A DNA stretch of 64,000 nt from assembly GCF_900114035.1 (NCBI RefSeq), contig NZ_FORP01000022.1, positions 1 to 64,000 of the forward strand, read 5' to 3'. Under the pieces are notes generated by a model. It made no database searches, was not told where the DNA came from, and was given only the letters and a program-made list of their open reading frames with translations. Source of the DNA: Amycolatopsis sacchari. GTDB taxonomy: Bacteria > Actinomycetota > Actinomycetes > Mycobacteriales > Pseudonocardiaceae. Below, piece by piece: positions 28,836 through 37,914 of this stretch. Position numbers and translations under genes: made by a program. Position 1 is the stretch's first letter. Each line of letters opens with the position of its first letter.

Positions 28836-31792
28836 GGCTGCATCGACTGGAGGTCGCCGCGTTCGGGCCGTACCGCAAGCGCGAGGTCGTCGATTTCGAC
28901 GCACTCGGCTCGGACGGGCTGTTCCTGTTGCACGGGGACACCGGCGCGGGCAAGACCACGCTTCTCGACGCGGTGGCCTTCGCGTTGTTCGGCGTCGTTC
29001 CCGGTGCCCGCGGCGAGGTGAAGCGCCTGCGCTGTGACTTCGCCGAGCCGGACGAGCCCACCGAGGTCGTGCTCGAACTGACCGTGCATGGGCAACGGAT
29101 GCGGCTCGTGCGCAGTCCGGAGTACGAGCGTCCGAAACGTCGTGGCGAGGGAACGACCACCCAGCAGGCCAAGGCTTCGCTCACCTGGCTCGACGGCGCT
29201 CCGGCCGGGCATCCGCCGGAGGGTCTCGTGCGGATCGACGAGGTCAGCCGCACAGTGCAGGGGCTGCTCGGCATGACCCACCAGCAGTTCTTCCAGGTCG
29301 TGCTGCTGCCGCAGGGAGATTTCGCCAAGTTCCTGCGCGCGGACACCGACGAGCGCGAGAAGCTGCTGGAGCGGTTGTTCGGCACCAAGCGGTTCGCCGA
29401 CGTCGAAGCGTGGTTCCGGGACCTGCGCGTGCACAAGCGGCGGGAGCTGGAAAGCCGTCGTCAGGGGATTCGCGAGTGGGTGGCCCGGTTCGCCCAGGTG
29501 GCGGGGCAGGACATCCCGGAGGACAACCTCGCCGAGTGGGTCGGGGAAGTCAGGCTGCATACGGAAAAGGCCGTCGAGGAGGCGCAATCCGCTGAGCGCC
29601 AAGCTCGGTCTGCTTTGGACAGTGCCGAGAAGGTGTTGCAGGCGCGACGGACAGCCGCCGAACGCGTACAACGCCTGCGCGCCGCGCATCATCGTTTGTC
29701 CACATTGGCCGAGCAGGAACCGGAACGCCTGCGCTGGAAGGAGGAACTCGCTGCGGCCCGTCGTGCGGCGACTGTCCTACGTGTGGCGGCACAGGCCGAA
29801 CGCTGTGCCGGGCAGCTGGAGGATGCCCGGACCGTCGAGCAGCAACGCGTCCGGAAGCTGGCTGCTCTGGGATACGCGGACACGGACGCTGACGCCGTCG
29901 AGTTGCGCAGACAGGCCGGGAAACTCCGTGAGGAGGCCGGGGCGCTGGCGGGGCTGGTCGCGGAGGCGGAGCAGCAGTCGCGTGATCGCCGGATGATCGC
30001 CCAGCTGGCCGAGCGAGCCGACCAGGCCAGGTCGACGGTGCTCGTGCTCACCGACAAACTCGACGGGATTCCCCAGCTGGCGGCGGAACTGCGCGAACAA
30101 CTCGACGCGGCGACGACCGCGGCCGGTCGGCTGGAGGGGTTGCGAACCAAAAAGGCTGAACTGACCGCTGCCGTGCAGGACGCGACCGGTCTGCCCGCGG
30201 CGGTGCGAGCGGTCGCCGAGGCCGAGGAACGGGTGCGTGCCGCGGTCGACGCCCACCAGGAAGCCCGCGAGCACCAGCTGAAGCTGCGTGAGCTGCGGTT
30301 GGACGGGATGGCGGCGGAGCTGGCGGCCGGTTTGGTCGACGGCGGGGCTTGCCCGGTCTGCGGGTCCGCCGAGCATCCGGCGCCTGCGCGGCCCGCCTCG
30401 GGTTCGGTCGACCGTGAGCAGGAAGCCGAGGCCGAAGCGGCGGTCCGGCGCGCGGAAGAGGCGCGCAGTGCCGCGGAAGCCGCGAAACACCGTGCGGAGA
30501 CCGCGCTCACCGCCCTGCGGGAGCGGCTGCGGGGGCGCAGCGGCGAGGAACTCGAGGCCGAGCTGCACCAGGTGACCACGCAGTTGGCGGAGGTGGAAGG
30601 CCAGGCGCAGCGCCGGACCCGGCTCGCTGCGGAGCTGCGGTCCGCCGAAGCGGAGAAGAGCTCGCTGACCGACGACTTGGTCGCTGCGAAGGAGGCCGTC
30701 GCGGCGGCGGAAACCCAGCGCCTGGCCCTGCAGGAGCAGGTCGAGAAGCGCGAGCGGCGGCTGGACGAGGCGCGCGGCGAGCACGCGGACGTGAGGACGC
30801 GGCGGGCGCACCTCGTGGGCGTCGTGCAGGCACTCGACGCGTTGACGGAGGCGCGCCTGGCCAGGGCGACCGCCGAGGAGCAGGTGGCGGAGCGCGAGGA
30901 GGAGCTGCGTTCCTGCCTCGCCCAGGCGGAGTTCGAGACGGTCGACGAGATGCGTGCGGCGGCGCGTCCCGACGACGTGATCGCCCGGCTGGAGAAACGG
31001 CTCACCGACGCGGCGAACGAGGAGGCCGCCGCCCGTGCCGTGCTCGCCGAACCCGAGCTGGCGGACGTATCCCCGGACGACGAGGTCGACGTGGGTTCGG
31101 CGGTCGAAGACGCACGCGCCGCCAGGGCCGCCGCGGAAACCGCGGTCGCGCAGCTGGAGGCGGCCACGACCCGCGCGACGGAGCTGGAGCGGCTGGCCGG
31201 GCGGCTGACGGAAGAAACCGAAGCGATCAGGCCGCTGGAAGAGGAGTTCGAGGAGCTCGACGCGCTGACCGACGTGGTCAACGGCCGGGGCCAGAACGCC
31301 CGGCACATGTCGTTGCGCTCGTACGTGCTCGCCGCCCGGCTGGAGGAGGTCGCCGTCGCGGCCACCGCGCGCCTGCAGGCGATGAGCCAGGGGCGCTACT
31401 CCTTCGTGCACTCGGACCGGGCCGGGGCCCGTGGGACGCGAGGCGGACTCGGTCTCGACGTGCTCGACGACTACTCCGGCACGGTCCGGCCGGCGAAGAC
31501 ACTGTCCGGGGGCGAGTCGTTCCTCGCGTCGCTCTCGCTCGCGCTCGGCCTGGCGGACGTGGTCGCCGCCGAGACCGGCGGAGCACTGCTGGACACCCTG
31601 TTCGTCGACGAGGGTTTCGGCACGCTGGACGCCGAAACCCTCGACGTCGTGATGAACATCCTCGACGAGCTGCGGGCCGGTGGGCGGGTCGTCGGCCTCG
31701 TCTCGCACGTCGAGGAGCTGCGTCAGCGCATCCCGACCCGGCTGCGGGTGCGCAAGGCGCGGACCGGATCGACGCTGGAGGTGCAGATGTGA
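28832..31792 (+). CDS. sbcC: Exonuclease SbcCD subunit C (Rad50-like ATPase)
   Basis: A 986-residue SMC-like ATPase. Walker A is GDTGAGKTTLLDA (about 33-45); long coiled coils run from about 200 to 490 and 530 to 820; the zinc hook CPVC sits at about 507-510; the ABC signature LSGGESFLASLSLALGLAD and Walker B DTLFVDEGFGTLDAET are near the end. It partners with SbcD for ATP-dependent dsDNA exonuclease and hairpin cutting. ATG at 28832 overlaps the sbcD stop. Ends one base before the convergent ogt stop. Strong repair context with XseAB and RmuC. Confidence 0.96.
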   Translation: MRLHRLEVAAFGPYRKREVVDFDALGSDGLFLLHGDTGAGKTTLLDAVAFALFGVVPGARGEVKRLRCDFAEPDEPTEVVLELTVHGQRMRLVRSPEYERPKRRGEGTTTQQAKASLTWLDGAPAGHPPEGLVRIDEVSRTVQGLLGMTHQQFFQVVLLPQGDFAKFLRADTDEREKLLERLFGTKRFADVEAWFRDLRVHKRRELESRRQGIREWVARFAQVAGQDIPEDNLAEWVGEVRLHTEKAVEEAQSAERQARSALDSAEKVLQARRTAAERVQRLRAAHHRLSTLAEQEPERLRWKEELAAARRAATVLRVAAQAERCAGQLEDARTVEQQRVRKLAALGYADTDADAVELRRQAGKLREEAGALAGLVAEAEQQSRDRRMIAQLAERADQARSTVLVLTDKLDGIPQLAAELREQLDAATTAAGRLEGLRTKKAELTAAVQDATGLPAAVRAVAEAEERVRAAVDAHQEAREHQLKLRELRLDGMAAELAAGLVDGGACPVCGSAEHPAPARPASGSVDREQEAEAEAAVRRAEEARSAAEAAKHRAETALTALRERLRGRSGEELEAELHQVTTQLAEVEGQAQRRTRLAAELRSAEAEKSSLTDDLVAAKEAVAAAETQRLALQEQVEKRERRLDEARGEHADVRTRRAHLVGVVQALDALTEARLARATAEEQVAEREEELRSCLAQAEFETVDEMRAAARPDDVIARLEKRLTDAANEEAAARAVLAEPELADVSPDDEVDVGSAVEDARAARAAAETAVAQLEAATTRATELERLAGRLTEETEAIRPLEEEFEELDALTDVVNGRGQNARHMSLRSYVLAARLEEVAVAATARLQAMSQGRYSFVHSDRAGARGTRGGLGLDVLDDYSGTVRPAKTLSGGESFLASLSLALGLADVVAAETGGALLDTLFVDEGFGTLDAETLDVVMNILDELRAGGRVVGLVSHVEELRQRIPTRLRVRKARTGSTLEVQM

Positions 31793-31793
31793 G

Positions 31794-32303
31794 CTAACGC
31801 AGCTCGGGGGACTCGTGGTCGAGCAGCCAGCGCTTGACGTCGACGCCCCAGCGGAAGCCGCCCATCGCGCCACCGATGCGCAGCACCCGGTGACAGGGCA
31901 CGAACAACGCGGCCGCGTTGCGGGCGCAGGCGGACGCGGCCGCCCGGATGGCCGCGGGCCGTCCGGCGAGCGCGGCGTAGTCGCTGTACGTGACCGGTTT
32001 GCCTGCGGGCACGGTCCGCAGCACGTCCCACGCGTGTTGCAGGAACTCGCCGGACCGCTGGCGGACGGGGATGTCGTCGATGGCGTCCAGTTCGCCCTCG
32101 TGGTAGCGGCGGGTGGCCGTGCTGACGGCACCGAGGTCGCGCTTTTCGCGCAGCTCACCCGGTAGGAGGGAGCGCGAGATCTGCGGCGTCAGCTTGTCGA
32201 GGTCGGCGGTCCAGCCGGAGGCCAGCACGGCTCCATCGCTCGCGACGATCGCGGTGAAGGGGCCGATGGGGGTGTCCATTGTGGACCAGTGGGCGATGCT
32301 CAT
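31794..32303 (-). CDS. ogt: Methylated-DNA--[protein]-cysteine S-methyltransferase
   Basis: A 169-residue suicide repair protein that removes methyl groups from O6-methylguanine. The active-site Cys is in LFVPCHRVLR and the DNA-binding HTH includes GKPVTYSDYAALAGRPAAIRAAASACARN. The N-terminal domain (TPIGPFTAIVASDGAVLASGW) is also typical. ATG at 32303 is preceded by gaaggag. It lies 20 bases after the Ada-AlkA gene, so the two form an alkylation-repair operon. Confidence 0.95.
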   Translation of the reverse strand: MSIAHWSTMDTPIGPFTAIVASDGAVLASGWTADLDKLTPQISRSLLPGELREKRDLGAVSTATRRYHEGELDAIDDIPVRQRSGEFLQHAWDVLRTVPAGKPVTYSDYAALAGRPAAIRAAASACARNAAALFVPCHRVLRIGGAMGGFRWGVDVKRWLLDHESPELR

Positions 32304-32323
32304 GGGGGTCTCCTTCGATCGGG

Positions 32324-33796
32324 TCAGGCGCTTCGCCAGAGGTACATGCCGGCGTACGAACGCCAGGGGCGCCAGGCCTGCGAGTGCCCGGCGAGGTCGG
32401 TGATGCCGAGTGCAGCCGCGCCTTTGCGGACCACGAGGTCGTCTGCGAGGAGCAGGTCGGGAACGCCGAGGACGCGCATGAGCACGTAGTCCGCGGTCCA
32501 CGGTCCGACGCCGGGCAGAGCCAGCAGCTCGGCGCGGAGTTCGTCCGGGTCGCGGCCGACGTGGACCTCGAGGCTGCCCGTGGCGAGTGCCTCGGCGGCG
32601 GCGAGGATCGCCTCGACGCGGCGGCGAGGGCCGCGGAGCACGTCTTGACCGTGTTCCGCGACAGCCTCCGGCGTGGGGAACAGCGTGCCCCAGGGCAGCT
32701 GCTCGCCGAGGGCTTCCGCGAGCCTGCCCGCGGCCGTCCGAGCGGCGGCGACGGACACCTGCTGCCCGAGCATGGTGCGGAGCAGCAGCTCCGAGCCGTC
32801 CACCGCGCCCGGCACCCGGATGCCCGGTGCGGCGGCGACCGCGGGCGCGAGCGCCGGGTCCTCGCCGAGCACACGCAGGACGGCCTCGGGATCGGCGTCC
32901 AGGTCGAGGAGCCTGCGCGTGCGAGCCACGGCGCTCCCGAGGTCGCGCACGTCCGCGAGCCGGAGTTCGCAGCGGATGTGACCGTCCTGGGGAGTCAGGT
33001 CGACGGTCGCGGGGCCGTGGGGCAAGCGCAGGGTGCGCCCGTAGCCGCCGTCCTCCGCCCACTCGACGCCAGGCACTGCGCGGGCGGCGAGGAAGCCGAA
33101 GATGCCCGCGGCGTCGAACGGCTTGCGGTAGGGCAGGCGCAGGCTGAGCCTGGTGCCTGCGGGCTCGTCGGCGAGCGGGGTGCCCTGGCGTCCGCGCGCG
33201 GCCGTCGCGGCGGCACGCAGCTGCGATGGCGTGCGCGCGAAGACCTCGCGGATCGTGTCGTTGAACTGGCGGACGCTGGAGAACCCCGCGGCGAAGGCGA
33301 CGTCGGCCAGCGGCAGCTCGGAGAGCTCGATCAGCAGGCGGGCCGAGTGGGCGCGGTGCGCGCGGGCCAGGGCGAGCGGGCCCGCGCCGAGTTCTGCCGT
33401 CAGCACCCTGCCGAGCTGGCGCTCGGAGTAGCCGAGGTGCCTGGCCAGACCGGGCACGCCTTCGCGCTCGACGACGCCGTCCGCGATCAGGCGCATCGCG
33501 CGGGCGGCGAGGTCCGCGCGGAGGTTCCACTCCGGCGAGCCGGGGACGGCGTCGGGCAGGCAGCGGCGGCACGCGCGGAAGCCCCCCGACTGGGCGGCGG
33601 CCGACGTGGGGTAGAACCGCACGTTCGAGGCCTTCGGGGTCAGTGCGGGGCAGGAGGGGCGGCAGTAGATGCCGGTGGTCTTGACGGCCACGATGAACTG
33701 CCCGTCGAAGCGGGCGTCGCGCGAGGCGACGGCGCGGTAGCAGCGCTCGGCGTCGCGCCAGAGCGCCTGCCCGGCGGAGGTGGCTACGGCTGTCAT
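32324..33796 (-). CDS. Ada N-terminal/AraC regulator fused to AlkA DNA-3-methyladenine glycosylase
   Basis: A 490-residue three-part protein. Residues about 10-75: Ada zinc domain with four Cys in [15 protein letters not shown] and [11 protein letters not shown], which in Ada accepts methyl from phosphotriesters and switches on transcription. Residues about 85-185: AraC HTH ([39 protein letters not shown]). Residues about 200-488: AlkA glycosylase with the helix-hairpin-helix [15 protein letters not shown] and its catalytic Asp. So it is sensor, activator and base-excision enzyme in one chain. Fusions of this type are common in actinobacteria; ogt follows directly, and both are expected to be induced by alkylation. 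Confidence 0.93.
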   Translation of the reverse strand: MTAVATSAGQALWRDAERCYRAVASRDARFDGQFIVAVKTTGIYCRPSCPALTPKASNVRFYPTSAAAQSGGFRACRRCLPDAVPGSPEWNLRADLAARAMRLIADGVVEREGVPGLARHLGYSERQLGRVLTAELGAGPLALARAHRAHSARLLIELSELPLADVAFAAGFSSVRQFNDTIREVFARTPSQLRAAATAARGRQGTPLADEPAGTRLSLRLPYRKPFDAAGIFGFLAARAVPGVEWAEDGGYGRTLRLPHGPATVDLTPQDGHIRCELRLADVRDLGSAVARTRRLLDLDADPEAVLRVLGEDPALAPAVAAAPGIRVPGAVDGSELLLRTMLGQQVSVAAARTAAGRLAEALGEQLPWGTLFPTPEAVAEHGQDVLRGPRRRVEAILAAAEALATGSLEVHVGRDPDELRAELLALPGVGPWTADYVLMRVLGVPDLLLADDLVVRKGAAALGITDLAGHSQAWRPWRSYAGMYLWRSA

Positions 33797-34398
33797 GGCT
33801 TCGATACTGCCAGCAGGCCAGGGCCCTGACTGGCGGAAAACCGACATGGCCGTGGCGGGGGTCCCGGGGGTGCTTTCGCGGGCTCGGCGACGGGCGTGCG
33901 ACTGGGCGAGGAGGTCGGTGGGTGGCGGAGGCGGGGGCGACCGATGAGCTGAGCCGGGAGCGAGGGCGGGCCTGGTGGCGAGTGAACTCGCTGGTGGGCG
34001 GGGTCAGGTGAGGAGCTAGCTCGGGCCGGGTGTGCGGGGCCGGTGAGTGATGGCGGCGGCTGTCGGGGAGGTGGCTGCGCGAGCCAGGGCAGGGTGAGCC
34101 GCCGCAGCCCTCGCCAGCCGGGCCGCTGCCGCAGCCCTCGCCAGCCGGGCCGCTGCCGCAGCCCGGCCGTCGCCCAGCCCTCGAGCCAGGACAGGGCGAG
34201 CCGCCGCAGTCGTAGCCGCCGCTCTCGCCAGCCCGGCCGCTACCGCCGCCCCGCCGCCTCGCCGCCCAGCCGTCGGCCAGTCCTCGGTCGGGCTGGGCGA
34301 GTCGCCCCGGTGTGGACCGGCCCCCGGCCACGCGGCCCGATCGGGGCCTCGGCGACCGGGGCGGGGTGGTGGTCTGTGCGCAACTAGACTGTTCGTCC
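33797..34398. repeat. Gene-free GC-rich gap with 27-bp repeats
   Basis: The 602 bases between the Ada-AlkA start and ychF hold no believable gene. At about 34114-34170 a 27-base unit (cagccctcgccagccgggcc plus gctgccg) is present in two near-perfect copies and a third partial one, with looser related words to about 34260. The last 40 bases (around 34375-34398) should hold the ychF promoter; no ribosome site stands out, so ychF may be leaderless or weakly initiated. Confidence 0.6.
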
Positions 34399-35481
34399 GT
34401 GAGCCTCACCCTCGGCATCGTCGGGCTGCCCAACGTCGGCAAGTCCACCCTGTTCAACGCGCTGACCCGCAACGACGTCCTCGCGGCGAACTACCCGTTC
34501 GCGACGATCGAGCCCAACGTCGGCGTCGTGCCGCTGCCCGACGCGCGGCTGGACAAGCTCGCCGAGCTGTTCCACTCCGAGAAGATCGTGCCCGCCACGG
34601 TGTCCTTTGTGGACATCGCGGGCATCGTCAAGGGGGCTTCCGAGGGCGCGGGGCTCGGGAACAAGTTCCTCGCCAACATCCGCGAGGCCAACGCCATCTG
34701 CCAGGTCATCCGCGTCTTCGACGACCCCGACGTCGTGCACGTCGACGGCCGCGTCGACCCCTCGGCCGACATCGAGACCATCAACACCGAGCTGATCCTC
34801 GCAGACCTGCAGACCCTCGAAAAGGCCCTGCCGCGCCTGGAAAAGGAAGCCCGCACCAAGAAGGAGAACCGGCCCGCGCTGGAAGCCGCGCAGCAGGCCA
34901 AGGACATCCTCGACAGCGGCCGCACCCTGTTCTCCGCCCAAAAGGAGGTCGACACCACCCTCCTGCGTGAGCTGAGCCTCCTGACCACCAAGCCCTTCCT
35001 GTACGTCTTCAACGCCGACGAGGGCATCCTCACCGACGAAGCCAAGCGCGAGGAGCTGACGAAGCTCGTCGCGCCCGCGGACGCCGTCTTCCTCGACGCG
35101 AAGATCGAGGCGGAGCTGCTGGAGCTGGACGACGAGGAGTCCGTGCGCGAACTGCTGGAGTCGGTCGGCCAGCACGAGCCCGGGTTGTACGCCCTCGCGC
35201 GGGCCGGGTTCCACACGCTCGGCCTGCAGACCTACCTCACGGCGGGGCCGAAGGAATCGCGCGCCTGGACGATCCCCAAGGGCGCCACCGCTCCGCAGGC
35301 CGCCGGCGTCATCCACACCGACTTCGAGCGCGGGTTCATCAAGGCCGAGATCGTGTCCTACGACGACCTGATCGAGGCCGGGTCGATGGCCGCCGCCCGG
35401 GCCGCGGGCAAGGTCCGCATGGAGGGCAAGGACTACGTCATGGCCGACGGCGACGTGGTTGAATTCAGGTTCAACGTATAA
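34399..35481 (+). CDS. ychF: Redox-regulated ATPase YchF (Obg-like), with a replaced 3' end
   Basis: A 360-residue P-loop protein of the TRAFAC class. G1 is GIVGLPNVGKSTLFNALTRN at the N-terminus (residues 6-25 region), then G3-like FVDIAGIVKGASEGAGLGNKFL, the coiled-coil insertion (about 130-200), and the C-terminal TGS domain (QTYLTAGPKESRAWTIPKGATAPQAAGVIHTDFE in order). YchF binds ATP in preference to GTP and associates with ribosomes. GTG at 34399 starts MSLTLGIVGLPN. The last 10 codons (GDVVEFRFNV) are encoded here by low-GC synonyms (gtt gaa ttc agg ... gta taa), while the chromosomal version of the same tail (gtc gag ttc cgc ... gtc tga) appears at 45993-46026. The 3' end is thus supplied by an integrated element. 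Confidence 0.95.
   Translation: MSLTLGIVGLPNVGKSTLFNALTRNDVLAANYPFATIEPNVGVVPLPDARLDKLAELFHSEKIVPATVSFVDIAGIVKGASEGAGLGNKFLANIREANAICQVIRVFDDPDVVHVDGRVDPSADIETINTELILADLQTLEKALPRLEKEARTKKENRPALEAAQQAKDILDSGRTLFSAQKEVDTTLLRELSLLTTKPFLYVFNADEGILTDEAKREELTKLVAPADAVFLDAKIEAELLELDDEESVRELLESVGQHEPGLYALARAGFHTLGLQTYLTAGPKESRAWTIPKGATAPQAAGVIHTDFERGFIKAEIVSYDDLIEAGSMAAARAAGKVRMEGKDYVMADGDVVEFRFNV
35448..35481 (+). other. attL of outer element (copy 1 of ychF 3' end)
   Basis: The last 34 bases of the present ychF gene match 45993-46026 at 28 of 34 positions. The first 12 (CGGCGACGTGGT, 35448-35459) are identical and are the probable crossover core; the six differences all come after it and all are synonymous or in the stop codon, so the protein tail GDVVEFRFNV is unchanged. 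Confidence 0.75.
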
Positions 35482-35685
35482 GCACGTGCGAGTTGCTCTT
35501 GCGATGTCTGCATGAATTCTCTCCGCAGGTGGCCGCAGAGTGCGTGCCGCGATGGGCGGCTTCTTGTTCGCTCGGACAGATGCCGGGCTGGGAAGTTCGC
35601 TGACGCGAGGGCCGTGCGAATCGCGGGTCACGACCGTTCGAGCGTGCGGGCCCAGAGCCGATCAAGGCCCAAGCTTGCAGGTCAT

Positions 35686-35860
35686 TCAGGTCGCTGCGGT
35701 GACGCGGAGGAGATCGAGCTTGTTCTCGTCCGTAGAACCTGCGGCAGCGGTATGAGCGACGATGCGCAGATCGGCTCCCGGGACGGAGAGGACGTCGCAG
35801 TCGAGTGTGATCGCACCGACCTCGGGGTGCTCGATCGTCTTGCGGCTGCTGGTGTGCTCG
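35686..35860 (-). pseudogene. MmyB-type XRE regulator, C-terminal remnant
   Basis: On the minus strand the frame reads KTIEHPEVGAITLDCDVLSV then PGADLRIVAHTAAAGSTDEN and KLDLLRVTAAT, matching the ligand-binding C-terminus of MmyB-like XRE regulators (the block 'HPxVGxLxLxxxxLxxPGxDLRLVxYTAxxGSxxxxxLxLL'). No HTH or upstream part follows; beyond about 35860 the homology stops. A remnant only. Confidence 0.5.
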
Positions 35861-35862
35861 GC

Positions 35863-36023
35863 CGGCCTTCTACGACGTCGAGGGCGAGCACACCGCCGCC
35901 AACCGCGCTGCCGGTCTGCGGGATGCGCGCCGCATCGGCGCGGTCTTCCTCTCGCCGGACCGCGTGCCCTGGGATGCGAAGGCCGAGCACCTCGAGGCGC
36001 GGCGGGCCGGGAAGGCCGCCTGA
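35863..36023 (+). pseudogene. Unidentified gene fragment
   Basis: A coding-like stretch in the third plus-strand frame gives AFYDVEGEHTAANRAAGLRD, then ARRIGAVFLSPDRVPWDAKA and EHLEARRAGKAA with TGA at 36021-36023. The codon use and composition look real, but no start or upstream part remains. It joins the MmyB remnant back to back. I do not recognise the family. Confidence 0.35.
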
Positions 36024-36047
36024 CGCCGGTCGTGACGGCCGACGGCA

Positions 36048-37166
36048 TCACCATCGTCCACCGCGTTGGTCCTCCGGTGCAGAGGTCGGCCGTTGATCGG
36101 CGGCCGGCAGTCGTACTTCGACCCGAATGCCGCCAGCTGTGCGGGCCCGCAATGTCAGGGTGCCGTCGTGGCCGTCGACGATCGCGCGTGCGATCGCCAG
36201 GCCGAGTCCCGTTCCCGAGTGGTCGTCACGTCGTGTGCGCTCGGATCCGCGCTGGAACGGCTCCGCAAGCGTCGACACGGTCGCGTCGTCGAGGACCTCG
36301 CCGGTGTTCTCCACCACGAGGGTGACCTCGCCATGGGTCGACGACGTCGCCACGCGTGCCCAGCCGCCCGCTGTGTTGTGGACGATCGCATTGTGCAGCA
36401 GGTTCGTCGCCAGCTGGCTCAGCAGGGCAGGGTCCCCGCGCACGTCGGCGCGGTCGCCTGACAGGTCCAACGTGACGTCGCTGCGCTCGGCAAGCGGCAG
36501 AAGCTCTTCGGCCGCCGCCTCGGCAGCCAACGACAGATCGATGGGTTCACGCTTGTCGATGCCCCGCTCGGCAGAAGCGAGAGCGAGCAGCGCCTCTGCC
36601 ACGGCGATGGCGCGGTCATTCGTCGCGGCGAGGCGCTCGAGGGCGACGCGCGGATCCGCGTCAGGGTCGTCACGTGCGACGTCGAGCACCGATCGCATCA
36701 CCGACAGGGGCGTGCGCAGCTCATGTGAGGCGTTCGCGGCGAAGCGCCTCTGCTCGGCGACGTGTGATTCGATGCGGGCGAGCATGCTGTCGAACGCGTC
36801 CGCGAGCTCGCCGAACTCGTCGTCGCGCCCGGTCATCCGGATTCGGTGCGACAGGGACCCCGCGGCCGTGGCTCTCGTCGCGGCGGTGATGCGCTGCAGA
36901 GGCGAGAGCATCCGTCCGGCCAGGAACCATCCGCCGATGAGCCCGAACGCCACAAGGAAGGCGAAGGCCCACGTAGCGCGCGGCCAGAACGCGCGGCCCA
37001 GGTCCGACCGGTTCGGCACGAACCCGCTTCGCATGGGAATCGCGTCGTCGGGCACATAGCGCAGCAAGAACAGCCACACGAGCGCGAGCAGGATCACGCC
37101 GGCGACGATGACGATCAGCGCGTAGCTGAGGGCGAGGCGCGCACGGGCGCTGCGTAGAAGCGTCAT
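36048..37166 (-). CDS. HAMP-domain sensor histidine kinase (VanS-like)
   Basis: A 372-residue membrane kinase. Two transmembrane helices (about 14-35 and 66-85) enclose a short 30-residue external loop; a HAMP domain follows (about 86-138), then the dimerisation box ASHELRTPLSVMRS with phospho-acceptor His 148 and the ATPase domain with N box NLLHNAIVHN, G1-like VENTGEVL and G2 SGTGLGLAIARAIVDGHDG. It overlaps the response regulator stop by four bases, so the two are co-expressed. The short loop suggests sensing in or at the membrane. Together with the divergent VanY-like gene, it likely responds to cell-wall stress. Foreign origin (Microbacteriaceae-like) is an impression from sequence style. 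Confidence 0.9.
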   Translation of the reverse strand: MTLLRSARARLALSYALIVIVAGVILLALVWLFLLRYVPDDAIPMRSGFVPNRSDLGRAFWPRATWAFAFLVAFGLIGGWFLAGRMLSPLQRITAATRATAAGSLSHRIRMTGRDDEFGELADAFDSMLARIESHVAEQRRFAANASHELRTPLSVMRSVLDVARDDPDADPRVALERLAATNDRAIAVAEALLALASAERGIDKREPIDLSLAAEAAAEELLPLAERSDVTLDLSGDRADVRGDPALLSQLATNLLHNAIVHNTAGGWARVATSSTHGEVTLVVENTGEVLDDATVSTLAEPFQRGSERTRRDDHSGTGLGLAIARAIVDGHDGTLTLRARTAGGIRVEVRLPAADQRPTSAPEDQRGGRW

Positions 37167-37828
37167 GACGGCACCGCGATGCGGTATCCGACGCCAGGCA
37201 CTGTTTCGATGAGCATCGGTTCGCCGAGGCGTTTGCGCAGGGATGACACGGTGATGCGCACGGCGTTCGTGAACGGGTCGGCGTTCTCATCCCATGCGCG
37301 TTCGAGCAGCTCCTCGGCGCTGATCACGCCCCCGGCGGCGTCGACGAGCACTTCGAGGACGGCGAACTGCTTGCGGGTGAGGGCGACGTAGCGGCCGTCA
37401 CGGTAGACCTCGCGGCGGAAGGGATCCACGCGCAGTCCTGCGGCTTCGAGGATCGGCGGTCGCCGTCGGTCTCTGCGTCGGGCGAGGGCGCGGATCCGCA
37501 GCACGAGCTCGCGCATCGCGAACGGCTTCGTGAGGTAGTCGTCGGCTCCGAGCTCGAAGCCGGTCTCCTTGTCGTCGAGCCGGTCGGCGGCCGTCAGCAT
37601 GAGGATCGCCGGTCCTTCCCCTGAGGCGACGATCCGGCGGGCGACCTCGTCGCCGGATGGGCCTGGGATATCGCGGTCGATCAGCGCGATGTCGTACTCC
37701 GTGACCGACAGCGCCTCGAGCGCCGAGTCGCCGTCGCGCGCGATGTCGGCGCTGATCGCTTCCAGGCGCAGCCCGTCACGGACCGCTTCGGCGAGGAGGG
37801 GCTCGTCTTCGACGATCAGCACGCGCAT
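37163..37828 (-). CDS. OmpR/PhoB-family response regulator (VanR-like)
   Basis: A 221-residue regulator. Receiver domain 1-115 with acidic pocket VEDEP, phospho-acceptor Asp 51 (in ALIDRDIPG), Thr in LMLTAAD and Lys in LTKPFAM; winged helix 125-220 with YVALTRKQFAVLEVLVDAAG and RITVSSLRKRLGE, VPGVGYRI. ATG at 37828 is used; the longer upstream frame is not part of the family. Partner of the kinase downstream; likely controls the divergent carboxypeptidase gene 87 bases away. Confidence 0.92.
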   Translation of the reverse strand: MRVLIVEDEPLLAEAVRDGLRLEAISADIARDGDSALEALSVTEYDIALIDRDIPGPSGDEVARRIVASGEGPAILMLTAADRLDDKETGFELGADDYLTKPFAMRELVLRIRALARRRDRRRPPILEAAGLRVDPFRREVYRDGRYVALTRKQFAVLEVLVDAAGGVISAEELLERAWDENADPFTNAVRITVSSLRKRLGEPMLIETVPGVGYRIAVPS

Positions 37829-37914
37829 GCGCCCATCGTACGAACGCGCACATATCGTCCGCGTATCGAAAACGGCATACGCTCTCGCAACACGCGCTTG
37901 CGTGAGCTGGGGGT

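Noticed and set aside
35482-36047. Integrase gene at the left end of the outer element
   Set aside because: I searched both strands for R-H-R-Y or serine recombinase motifs and found none; only an MmyB remnant and an unknown fragment.
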